Notes under the pieces: model-generated
Told to the model about the DNA's origin: nothing
What the model saw: only the letters and a program-made list of their open reading frames with translations
The model's database searches: none
NCBI GenBank assembly: GCA_040776985.1
Contig: JAXGZL010000002.1
Location: 558,001 to 622,000, forward strand
DNA: 64,000 nucleotides
Origin: UBA6115 sp040776985
GTDB taxonomy: Bacteria; Bacillota; Clostridia; Christensenellales; Aristaeellaceae
Direction of reading: 5' to 3'
Part shown: piece after piece, positions 15,476 to 22,016 of the stretch
Layout of the letters: each line of letters starts with the position of its first letter
Position numbering within the stretch: position 1 is the stretch's first letter
Made by a program: the position numbers and the translations under genes

Positions 15476-17803
15476 TTACAGGACGCCGCCCAGAAAGCGT
15501 CCCAAGCTGGGTTTATCTGTGGACTGGATAGGGCTTATCCTGTAGGTTTGAACAATTTGCAGGGCTTCCTCCGGGCTTTCGTCGTGAAATGACATCAGCC
15601 AGGACATCTCCGGCGCTCTGTCCAGAAGATGTCTTGGAGTGTGATGCTGCATCAGAATCAGACAGCCATCCGGGAAGTGGACAGGGATCAGGGGATAGTT
15701 GGCCTGGAAACGGTCCTGCAGGCCTTCCCCGCGGACTCCCTGGCCCTGGTCACAAAACCTGCACCCTGCCCTGTTGTGGGACAGTCCCCTGCTGACCCGC
15801 TCTGGGCAGTGGTTCAGCAGCATCACGGTGGCCCTGCCATAAACCGGCAGAATCCACTCTGTCAGATCCTGGTCCAGCTCTTCTATTTCAGATTGCGCCA
15901 GTTCCGGGGACAGACAGATGGCCCGAGCGCCCAGGTGATGAAGCATCTTGGCAGCCCGGTTGTTCCAGACTGGAATACCGTCCCCCACCAGAAAAGGTTG
16001 TTTGTGGGGCAGCGCCAGATGGCTGACATTGGTCAGCATCATTTGATGACCCGCCTGCTGAATCTGATGAAAGGCCTCCATCATCACGCCGTCCTTCATC
16101 TGGGGCGGAAGGGCGATGATGTCTGTGGCGTCCAGCCGGTCCAGCAGTTCTTCCAGCTTCCCTTCCCGGTAGTCCCAGGGGGAAACGATCAGCTGACAGC
16201 CCCCTGCCTGCTTCAAAGTCTGATAGGTGGACAGGCTATGGACCAACGCATACAAACGCCTTCCTTCAGGGGGCGGGGGTGGCGTGGCTTTTCCGGTCAG
16301 CGTCCATGGCCTGGCAGGGGGTGTTTGATAACTGGAAACAATGCGCTGTTCCAGGGCAACCAAGCCCTCACGGCGCAGCTGGTTCAAGCTGGCCGCCGGC
16401 AGGAAAAGAGGTGCGTCACTGGAAACGGTCAATCCATTAAGAACAAAAGGTGTTCCGCCAGTCTTGCCGATAAAGGATGTGGCGCTGGCTTCACTGATGG
16501 GCTGCTTTTGCGCGGGGGAGGGGATGGCTCCATTCACCTCCACCGAAGCGCCGGAATGATGATGAAGCCTTAGAACCGCTGGTTGATCGACCATCAATAC
16601 CAGCTCAGCGTCAAAGGGGATTTGCGGCAACTTTTCAGCCTGCATCCTTGCCTTTGCCAGCTGCTGTTCGTCCGCCAGACGGTAGACTGCATCCCCTGCC
16701 TGGGGTATTTGGCGCAGCCTGAGGGTGGCGGTGCTGCCTGCCATCACCTCAGGCCCGGAATAGATCATCTCCTGATCCGTCCGGCCCCTGATCTGCAACC
16801 CGTCCCCGTTGTGGAGGGCTTTGTCTAATGTGCAGTTTGCCAGTACCACATCCCCGTGACGCCTTGCGCTCACAATATGCCCGATAGATACCCCTTCATG
16901 GGAGACCCGCCCCTGGCCGATCAGTGCGCTGTCTTCAGCCTTAAACAGATGACCTTGGGTAAAACCGCCCCGGTTGAAGATCTGCGACAAACGCTCCTGA
17001 TATTCTTCCTGATGATCCAGCTGCTTGCTGGATTCCGCCAGGTCCAGTGCTTCCCGGTAGATGGACACCACTTCCGTGATGTATTCCGGCCGTTTCAGCC
17101 GCCCTTCGATTTTGAGGCTGTTGACGCCCGCATCAAGCAACCGGGGGAGTTGCTCCAGGGTGTTCAAATCCCGCATGGACAGCAGGGCGCCCTCAGCGTC
17201 CTTATAGCGATAGGGAAGGCGGCAGGGCTGGGCGCAGCGCCCTCGGTTGCCGCTGCGGCCACCAATCTGGGAGGACAGCAGGCATTGCCCGCTGACGCTG
17301 ACGCACAGGGCGCCATGGACAAAGACCTCGATCTCCATCCCGGTTTCAGCCATGCTTCTGACTACGTCCAGGCTGCATTCCCTGGCTGCCACCACCCGAC
17401 TGATGCCGGCATCCAGCAGGAAGCGGGCGCCGGCGGCATTGTGGATGGCCATCTGGGTGCTGGCATGCACCTGCAGGCTGGGACAGCTTTCCTTGATCTG
17501 GGACAATACCCCCAAATCCTGCACCAGAACTGCGTCTGGTTTCAGCTGACTCAGTTGCTCCAAAAGCTCAGTCAGCTGCGGCCACTCCCGCTGCTTGATC
17601 AGGGTGTTGACCGCCACATACACCCGCCTGCCATAAAAATGGGCGAAATCAATCGCTTCCTTTAATGTGGCCGCATCAAAGCCCACTTGCGCACGGGCGG
17701 AAAAGGCGGATGCACCTAGATAGACAGCATCAGCGCCTGCGGCAATGGCTGCACGCAGGCTTTCAAGGTTGCCGGCTGGCGCCAGCAGTTCAGTTTTTGT
17801 CAC
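15476..17803 (-). CDS. U32 family peptidase with DUF3656 (RlhA-like)
   Basis: A 775-residue U32 protein. The N-terminal half carries the family signature (ELLAPAGNLESLRAAIAAGA, VYLGASAFSAR) and the cysteine-containing GRCAQPCRLPY segment. The C-terminal half matches DUF3656-type extensions and ends in a region with CRFCDQ. Long U32 proteins of this type include RlhA, which acts in 23S rRNA C2501 hydroxylation, so an RNA-modification role is at least as likely as proteolysis. Cysteines at these sites suggest an iron-sulfur cluster. GTG start; it overlaps zapA by 14 bases. Confidence 0.9.
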   Translation of the reverse strand: MTKTELLAPAGNLESLRAAIAAGADAVYLGASAFSARAQVGFDAATLKEAIDFAHFYGRRVYVAVNTLIKQREWPQLTELLEQLSQLKPDAVLVQDLGVLSQIKESCPSLQVHASTQMAIHNAAGARFLLDAGISRVVAARECSLDVVRSMAETGMEIEVFVHGALCVSVSGQCLLSSQIGGRSGNRGRCAQPCRLPYRYKDAEGALLSMRDLNTLEQLPRLLDAGVNSLKIEGRLKRPEYITEVVSIYREALDLAESSKQLDHQEEYQERLSQIFNRGGFTQGHLFKAEDSALIGQGRVSHEGVSIGHIVSARRHGDVVLANCTLDKALHNGDGLQIRGRTDQEMIYSGPEVMAGSTATLRLRQIPQAGDAVYRLADEQQLAKARMQAEKLPQIPFDAELVLMVDQPAVLRLHHHSGASVEVNGAIPSPAQKQPISEASATSFIGKTGGTPFVLNGLTVSSDAPLFLPAASLNQLRREGLVALEQRIVSSYQTPPARPWTLTGKATPPPPPEGRRLYALVHSLSTYQTLKQAGGCQLIVSPWDYREGKLEELLDRLDATDIIALPPQMKDGVMMEAFHQIQQAGHQMMLTNVSHLALPHKQPFLVGDGIPVWNNRAAKMLHHLGARAICLSPELAQSEIEELDQDLTEWILPVYGRATVMLLNHCPERVSRGLSHNRAGCRFCDQGQGVRGEGLQDRFQANYPLIPVHFPDGCLILMQHHTPRHLLDRAPEMSWLMSFHDESPEEALQIVQTYRISPIQSTDKPSLGRFLGGVL

Positions 17804-18062
17804 TGGCTCCTGCCGGTTTGCTGCGCTTTTTCAGCCGCATAATCTCCTGGTTGCACTTCACCAGGTCATCCGCCATGGACATGGCGGCGGAAACGGCGGC
17901 CTCCTCCCGGGTGAGGGAAGGGTTGGCGATTTGGGTTTCCCGGATGCGCCGGTCAGTCAGGTCCGCAATGCGCTGTATGTGATCCCTGTCCTCATGTTCT
18001 GCCAGAGTATAGCGCTTGCCGGCAATCTGGACGACGATGGGTTCCTTATCCATGGTGTTCAC
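17790..18062 (-). CDS. zapA: Cell division protein ZapA
   Basis: A 90-residue ZapA-like protein. It binds FtsZ and promotes bundling at the division site. The sequence shows the family N-terminal strand pair (VVQIAGKRYTLAEHED), HIQRIADLTDRRIRE and a helical C-terminus. The GTG start overlaps the cyclophilin stop in GTGA; an ATG three codons later (18053) is an alternative. A zapA-U32-mutS2 order is common in Clostridia, which supports the call. Confidence 0.9.
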   Translation of the reverse strand: MNTMDKEPIVVQIAGKRYTLAEHEDRDHIQRIADLTDRRIRETQIANPSLTREEAAVSAAMSMADDLVKCNQEIMRLKKRSKPAGASDKN

Positions 18063-18583
18063 ATCCTCTCAAAGGGCCAGTCCTGACCCAGGGCATCCAC
18101 CCGGATGGTTTTGATGGTCTGGGGGGAAAGAGGCTTGTCGTTCCGGTCCCGCTTGGCGCTGACAATGGCGTCTGCCACATCCAGTCCCTCTGTCACCTTG
18201 CCAAAGGCGGCATAGGCGCCGTCCAGATGAGGCGCGTCATTCACCATGACAAAAAATTGGGAGCCTGCGGAATCCTTGTGCTGGCTGCGGGCCATGCTGA
18301 GCACACCCCGGCTGTGCTTCAGCGTGTTGGCAAAGCCATTCTGGGCGAACTCCCCTTTAATGTGATAGCCTGGGCCACCCATGCCGGTGCCAGTGGGGCA
18401 TCCGCCCTGAATCATGAAGCCCGGGATCACCCGGTGGAAGATCAAACCGTCATAGAAGCCCTGGTTGGCCAGGGTGATGAAGTTGGCAACGCTTTGAGGG
18501 GCAATCTCCGGATAAAGTTCGCCTTTCATCTCCCGGCCATCCGCCATGGTGATGACAAAGCTGGGGTGAGTATTCTGCGTCAT
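18059..18583 (-). CDS. Peptidyl-prolyl cis-trans isomerase, cyclophilin type
   Basis: A cytoplasmic cyclophilin of 174 residues (no signal peptide). Core motifs are present: FHRVIPGFMIQGG, GGPGYHIKGEF, SMARSQHKDSAGSQFFVM and the ending GKVTEGLDVADAI. The tryptophan that gives cyclosporin sensitivity in human cyclophilin is replaced here by a HLDGAYAAFG context, as in many bacterial forms. The ATG at 18583 is chosen because GGAGG lies eight bases upstream; a longer TTG-initiated frame would overlap that site. First gene of the operon running to mutS2. Confidence 0.95.
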   Translation of the reverse strand: MTQNTHPSFVITMADGREMKGELYPEIAPQSVANFITLANQGFYDGLIFHRVIPGFMIQGGCPTGTGMGGPGYHIKGEFAQNGFANTLKHSRGVLSMARSQHKDSAGSQFFVMVNDAPHLDGAYAAFGKVTEGLDVADAIVSAKRDRNDKPLSPQTIKTIRVDALGQDWPFERM

Positions 18584-18616
18584 GTGTGATGCCTCCAACT
18601 ACTTAAAGATAGCCAA

Positions 18617-18645
18617 ATCATACAAAGCCAGGGCGGGGATGTCAA
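18617..18645 (-). promoter_or_regulatory. Sigma-A promoter for the cyclophilin-zapA-U32-mutS2 operon
   Basis: Minus strand: TTGACA, 17 bases, TATGAT. The -10 box is about 33 bases before the cyclophilin ATG. A strong match to the vegetative consensus. Confidence 0.8.
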
Positions 18646-18683
18646 TGAATGATGATGAGATGTATTTTTCCCTGTTCTCGCTC

Positions 18684-18712
18684 TTGACAAAAACCCGGTC
18701 CTTTAGTATTAT
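18684..18712 (+). promoter_or_regulatory. Sigma-A promoter of the first tRNA operon
   Basis: TTGACA, 17 bases, TATTAT, ending 30 bases before tRNA-Pro. A near-consensus promoter, as expected for stable RNA. Confidence 0.85.
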
Positions 18713-18742
18713 CACATTCGCCGCATCTTTGCGGTAAACCTT

Positions 18743-18819
18743 CGGGGTGTAGCGCAGCCTGGTAGCGCACGTGCTTTGGGAGCATGGGGCCGGGGGTTCA
18801 AATCCCTTCACCCCGACCA
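18743..18819 (+). tRNA. tRNA-Pro (anticodon TGG)
   Basis: 77 nt including encoded CCA. Acceptor CGGGGTG pairs with CACCCCG. Anticodon stem CGTGC/GCATG carries loop TTTGGGA, so the anticodon is TGG. T-loop is TTCAAAT. First gene of the tRNA operon. Confidence 0.96.
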
Positions 18820-18844
18820 TTTTCGGGTGTTGGGTCAGCAATGG

Positions 18845-18919
18845 GGCCCCGTGGTCAAGCGGTTAAGACACCGCCCTTTCACGGCGGTAACAGGGGTTCG
18901 AGTCCCCTCGGGGTCACCA
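18845..18919 (+). tRNA. tRNA-Glu (anticodon TTC)
   Basis: 75 nt with encoded CCA. Acceptor GGCCCCG pairs with CGGGGTC (one G-U). Anticodon stem CCGCC/GGCGG, loop CTTTCAC, anticodon TTC. A likely substrate of the MnmA encoded in this window. Confidence 0.96.
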
Positions 18920-18952
18920 CTTTTCCCAGAGATTGCGGCAACCAGAGGACGA

Positions 18953-19029
18953 GGGCCTTTAGCTCAGTTGGTCAGAGCGGCCGGCTCATAACCGGTTGGT
19001 CCGGGGTTCAAGTCCCTGAAGGCCCACCA
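18953..19029 (+). tRNA. tRNA with CAT anticodon, probably tRNA-Ile2 (lysidine type)
   Basis: 77 nt with CCA; acceptor GGGCCTT/AAGGCCC; anticodon loop CTCATAA, anticodon CAT. By anticodon alone it would be called Met. The body (acceptor ending in CCTT, TTAGCTCAGTTGGTCAGAGC, GGCTCATAACCGG) resembles the Ile2 tRNA of Bacillus as I remember it more than elongator tRNA-Met. It lacks the unpaired 1-72 end of an initiator. If so, TilS converts C34 to lysidine and it reads AUA. Confidence 0.7.
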
Positions 19030-19036
19030 CCTTCCT

Positions 19037-19113
19037 GGCCCGGTAGTTCAGTTGGTTAGAATGCCAGCCTGTCACGCTGGAGGTCGAGGGTTCGAGCCCC
19101 TTCCGGGTCGCCA
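19037..19113 (+). tRNA. tRNA-Asp (anticodon GTC), copy 1
   Basis: 77 nt with CCA. Acceptor GGCCCGG/CCGGGTC, anticodon stem CCAGC/GCTGG, loop CTGTCAC, anticodon GTC. Identical over its full length to the copy in the second operon. Confidence 0.97.
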
Positions 19114-19134
19114 TATTCCTGCTGGTTGGGTCGT

Positions 19135-19210
19135 GCTGGTGTAGCTCAATTGGCAGAGCAGCTGATTTGTAATCAGCAGGTTGCGGGTTCAAGTCCCTTC
19201 ACCAGCTCCA
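19135..19210 (+). tRNA. tRNA-Thr (anticodon TGT)
   Basis: 76 nt with CCA. Acceptor GCTGGTG/CACCAGC, anticodon stem GCTGA/TCAGC, loop TTTGTAA, anticodon TGT. Confidence 0.97.
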
Positions 19211-19213
19211 CAT

Positions 19214-19298
<85 letters not shown>

Positions 19299-19340
19299 AA
19301 TACTCCAGATTCCGTGAATGAGGATCTGGAGTATTTCTTT
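19299..19340 (+). terminator. Intrinsic terminator of the first tRNA operon
   Basis: AATACTCCAGAT pairs perfectly with ATCTGGAGTATT across a 13-base loop and is followed by TTTCTTT. It begins at the base after the CCA of tRNA-Tyr. Confidence 0.88.
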
Positions 19341-19360
19341 GCAGGCGCTAAAAAGAAGGC

Positions 19361-19389
19361 TTGACAAACCTGAGAACAGCCGATAAGAT
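19361..19389 (+). promoter_or_regulatory. Sigma-A promoter of the second tRNA operon
   Basis: TTGACA, 17 bases, TAAGAT, ending 25 bases before tRNA-Val. Near-consensus. Confidence 0.85.
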
Positions 19390-19414
19390 ATCCATTGCGC
19401 CCCAAAGGCGTCAG

Positions 19415-19490
19415 GGGAGCATAGCTCAGCTGGGAGAGCATCTGCCTTACAAGCAGAGGGTCACAGGTTCGAGCCCTGTTGTTCCCACCA
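19415..19490 (+). tRNA. tRNA-Val (anticodon TAC)
   Basis: 76 nt with CCA. Acceptor GGGAGCA/TGTTCCC (one G-U), anticodon stem TCTGC/GCAGA, loop CTTACAA, anticodon TAC. Confidence 0.97.
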
Positions 19491-19496
19491 CGATGT

Positions 19497-19573
19497 GGCC
19501 CGGTAGTTCAGTTGGTTAGAATGCCAGCCTGTCACGCTGGAGGTCGAGGGTTCGAGCCCCTTCCGGGTCGCCA
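19497..19573 (+). tRNA. tRNA-Asp (anticodon GTC), copy 2
   Basis: 77 nt with CCA, base-for-base identical to the tRNA-Asp of the first operon, while the flanks differ. Anticodon GTC. Confidence 0.97.
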
Positions 19574-19577
19574 TTAT

Positions 19578-19653
19578 GCCTTGGTAGCTCAGTCGGTAGA
19601 GCAGTAGACTGAAAATCTACGTGTCGGTGGTTCGATTCCGCCCCAAGGCACCA
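19578..19653 (+). tRNA. tRNA-Phe (anticodon GAA)
   Basis: 76 nt with CCA. Acceptor GCCTTGG/CCAAGGC, anticodon stem GTAGA/TCTAC, loop CTGAAAA, anticodon GAA. Confidence 0.97.
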
Positions 19654-19656
19654 CAT

Positions 19657-19732
19657 GCGGTAGTAGCTCAGTTGGTAGAGCGCAACCTTGCCAAGGTTGA
19701 GGTCGCGAGTCCGAGTCTCGTCTACCGCTCCA
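19657..19732 (+). tRNA. tRNA-Gly (anticodon GCC) with unusual T-loop
   Basis: 76 nt with CCA. Acceptor GCGGTAG/CTACCGC, anticodon stem CAACC/GGTTG, loop TTGCCAA, anticodon GCC. The T-arm is GCGAG-TCCGAGT-CTCGT: position 55, normally T (pseudouridine in the RNA), is C. The other bases of the loop, including C56 and A58, are normal. Confidence 0.93.
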
Positions 19733-19865
19733 CGTCGGGATTAACTGCGCTTTGTTTACCGCCAGGGTAAACCTGGCGGTGCACGACGCTCCGTAATCCC
19801 TCCTTTTCGGTGAAAAGCAGGCTTTTCACCGGGGAGCGGGAGAACAGGTTCAGTAACCGACAGAT
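19733..19865 (+). other. Structured spacer between tRNA-Gly and tRNA-Cys
   Basis: 133 bases with no tRNA and no plausible gene, but strong dyad symmetry. Hairpin 1: ACCGCCAGG (19758-19766) with CCTGGCGGT (19772-19780). Hairpin 2: CGGTGAAAAG (19808-19817) with CTTTTCACCG (19822-19831). GGGATTA (19737-19743) can pair with TAATCCC (19794-19800) around hairpin 1, and CGCTCC (19787-19792) with GGAGCG (19833-19838) around hairpin 2. No T-run follows either hairpin, so they are not ordinary terminators. It should be transcribed with the tRNAs. Function unknown; it could be a repeat element, a processing signal or a small RNA. Confidence 0.6.
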
Positions 19866-19940
19866 GGCGCCATAGCCAAGTGGTAAGGCGAAGGTCTGCA
19901 AAACCTTTATTCCCCAGTTCGAATCTGGGTGGCGCCTCCA
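19866..19940 (+). tRNA. tRNA-Cys (anticodon GCA)
   Basis: 75 nt with CCA. Acceptor GGCGCCA/TGGCGCC, anticodon stem AAGGT/ACCTT, loop CTGCAAA, anticodon GCA. Last gene of the second operon. Confidence 0.96.
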
Positions 19941-19950
19941 ACATTCACCC

Positions 19951-19984
19951 AACCGCGTTTCAAGCAATTGACAGGCGGTTTTTT
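19951..19984 (+). terminator. Probable terminator of the second tRNA operon
   Basis: AACCGC pairs with GCGGTT, with an inner TCAA-GCAA-TTGA mini-hairpin, followed by TTTT. The stem is interrupted by a 3x3 internal loop, so it is weaker than the first operon's terminator. Confidence 0.65.
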
Positions 19985-20008
19985 AATGTTTGTGAACGCA
20001 AGAAAGCC

Positions 20009-20036
20009 TATACAAGTTTAAAAGGCATGGTATAAT
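20009..20036 (+). promoter_or_regulatory. Promoter of the FHA-ftsW-PBP operon
   Basis: TATACA, 16 bases, TATAAT. The -10 box ends 20 bases before the GTG start, giving a very short leader. Confidence 0.65.
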
Positions 20037-20056
20037 GTCCCGGCAAGGGGGAGAAC

Positions 20057-20788
20057 GTGACCGGACTACCAGCAAATGTCTATGAACTGATTGCCTTGGG
20101 CCTGCGGTACTGGCTGGTTTTTTTGGCTGTAATGATATTGTGGCGGGCCTATCGGCTGATGAAGAAAAACAACCGTGAATATCGAAAGACCATGCGCAAG
20201 CTGCCTGACGCAGGCCTGGTGGGCGAACTGGTGGACCTGGAAACAGGAACCGCCCATCCTCTGCCCAAGGAGGGCATGGTGGGGTCTGGGCGTGCCAGCG
20301 ATATCCGCCTGGCGGGTATCAGCCGAAGGGCGCTGGAGCTGGCCTTCAGGTCTGGCTTTGGCTTGCGGCTGATTCCCAGCCACAGCCGGCACGCGATGCG
20401 GCTGGATGGCAGCCCCATCAGCAGGGGCGGTGACTATGCGCTGCATGGTTCAGTGTTGGAAATAGGGGAGAGGGCCTACCGCTTTCGCCTGTTTGAGGGC
20501 CTGGATGTGCCTGAGCGGGAAGCGGTCATGCCACTGGATGCCCCATTGACGGAGATGCCTGTTGAAGAGGATCTGTGGTCTCAGCAAATGGTGATGGATC
20601 CGCCGCCCCCGTTGCCGCCCGGGGAGGATGACTTTATTGTGCCGGTCAGCCCCTGGCCATATCCAGGCGGAGAAGAACTGCCCCATGAACGGCAGGCGTT
20701 TTCCATGCCGCCTCCGGAGCAGGCAGTGCAGGAACCGCCCCCTTATTGGCATGAGGCTCAGGGCTGGGAGGATCAGGATGAATACTGA
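20057..20788 (+). CDS. Membrane-anchored FHA-domain protein
   Basis: A 243-residue protein with an N-terminal membrane helix (about 13-31, GLRYWLVFLAVMILWRAY), a basic juxtamembrane stretch and a probable FHA domain (about 70-145, with MVGSGRASDIRLAG and LDGSPISRGGDYAL). The tail (about 165-243) is acidic and proline-rich. FHA domains bind phosphothreonine, and similar proteins sit upstream of a SEDS protein and a PBP in many Clostridia and Actinobacteria. There they are thought to link Ser/Thr kinase signalling to cell-wall synthesis; no kinase is in this window. GTG start with AGGGGGAG upstream. The FHA core is divergent, so the domain call is moderate. Confidence 0.8.
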   Translation: MTGLPANVYELIALGLRYWLVFLAVMILWRAYRLMKKNNREYRKTMRKLPDAGLVGELVDLETGTAHPLPKEGMVGSGRASDIRLAGISRRALELAFRSGFGLRLIPSHSRHAMRLDGSPISRGGDYALHGSVLEIGERAYRFRLFEGLDVPEREAVMPLDAPLTEMPVEEDLWSQQMVMDPPPPLPPGEDDFIVPVSPWPYPGGEELPHERQAFSMPPPEQAVQEPPPYWHEAQGWEDQDEY

Positions 20789-22016
20789 AAAAACCCGCCC
20801 GGCTGAACGTAGGCTGGTCAGGCCGATGATGCTGTTCATGTTCTCCGCCTTTTTACTGCTGGGGCTGAAGGACTTCAACTGGATGTCCTTTGCGCTGGCT
20901 GTGATGGTGCCCATCGGGCTTCATATCGCCACCCTGATGATTCCCCGGCTTTTCCCGGCAGACACCCTGCTGCTGGCCCTGGTCAATTTCCTGTGCGCGT
21001 TGGGTATCCTTACCCTGTACCGCATGGATCCGGCGCGGGGGATGAACCAGGCGGTGATGTATGCCATTGGGCTGTTGGCGATGATTGTCTGCATTCTGTA
21101 CATCCGGTACTGGAATGTGTTGAAGGCCTCCGTTCCCATGGTGGTTATCGGCGCCATTGTCCTGATGGCTCTTCCGGTATTTTTTGGGCGGGAGCGCAAT
21201 GGTGCCAAGGCCTGGATATCCCTGTTCGGGATCAGCTTCCAGCCCAGCGAAATCGTCAAGCTGGCGCACCTGGTGGTGCTGGCCTTCCTGCTGTCCCGCA
21301 GGCGGGTGATGCTGGCCGTTGTGTTTGCAGGCATTTCCCTGGGCTTTCTGATGCTGCAAAAGGACCTGGGCACCGCCCTTCTGTACTATGCCATCACCCT
21401 GATTCTGGTGTTCTCCGCCACAGGCAGCCTGACCATGCTCTGGCTGGGGGTGGGCGGGGCTGTTGGGGGCAGCATGCTGGGCTACACCATGTTCAGGCAT
21501 GTGAAGCGCCGGGTGCAGATCTGGATAGACCCCTGGATGGATCACCGGGGCAGCGGATATCAGATCGTCCAGTCCCTGATCGCCATGGCTAATGGCGGCG
21601 TCTGGGGAACGGGGCTGGGATTGGGCAATGCCAAGGTGATTCCGGAGTACTCCACGGACTTTATCTTCTCAGTGATCTTAAATGAATTTGGCGTGCTGTT
21701 TGGCGTCTGCGTGGTGGCGGTCTATGCGCTGATTTTTGTGCGGGGCATCCACATCGCCATGCGCTCCCACAGCAAGTTCCATACCCTACTGGCCCTTGGC
21801 TGCGCCTCCTTCATCGCCCTCCAGGCCTTTGTGATTATCGGCGGCAATATCAAGTTGATTCCCCTGACCGGGGTCACCCTGCCCTTTATCAGCTATGGCG
21901 GCACCTCCCTGATTGCCAGCATGGGCATCATGGGCCTGCTGCAGGGGGTGGCCAGCGTCAACCAGGAGGATATCAGGGAAGACCAGATGATTGCGCTGAT
22001 TGGGGAGGACGGCTGA
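20778..22016 (+). CDS. SEDS peptidoglycan glycosyltransferase, FtsW/RodA family
   Basis: A 412-residue polytopic protein with about ten membrane segments that polymerises lipid II into glycan strands. Family motifs are FQPSEIVKLAHLV, a long extracellular loop with NGGVWGTGLGLGNAK and IPEYSTDFIFSVI, and the C-terminal GVTLPFISYGGTS. A longer in-frame reading exists, but the ATG here has GGAGG six bases upstream and opens with a normal SEDS N-terminus. It overlaps the FHA gene by 11 bases and the PBP gene by one (TGATG). FtsW and RodA cannot be told apart from sequence alone here. Confidence 0.94.
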   Translation: MNTEKTRPAERRLVRPMMLFMFSAFLLLGLKDFNWMSFALAVMVPIGLHIATLMIPRLFPADTLLLALVNFLCALGILTLYRMDPARGMNQAVMYAIGLLAMIVCILYIRYWNVLKASVPMVVIGAIVLMALPVFFGRERNGAKAWISLFGISFQPSEIVKLAHLVVLAFLLSRRRVMLAVVFAGISLGFLMLQKDLGTALLYYAITLILVFSATGSLTMLWLGVGGAVGGSMLGYTMFRHVKRRVQIWIDPWMDHRGSGYQIVQSLIAMANGGVWGTGLGLGNAKVIPEYSTDFIFSVILNEFGVLFGVCVVAVYALIFVRGIHIAMRSHSKFHTLLALGCASFIALQAFVIIGGNIKLIPLTGVTLPFISYGGTSLIASMGIMGLLQGVASVNQEDIREDQMIALIGEDG

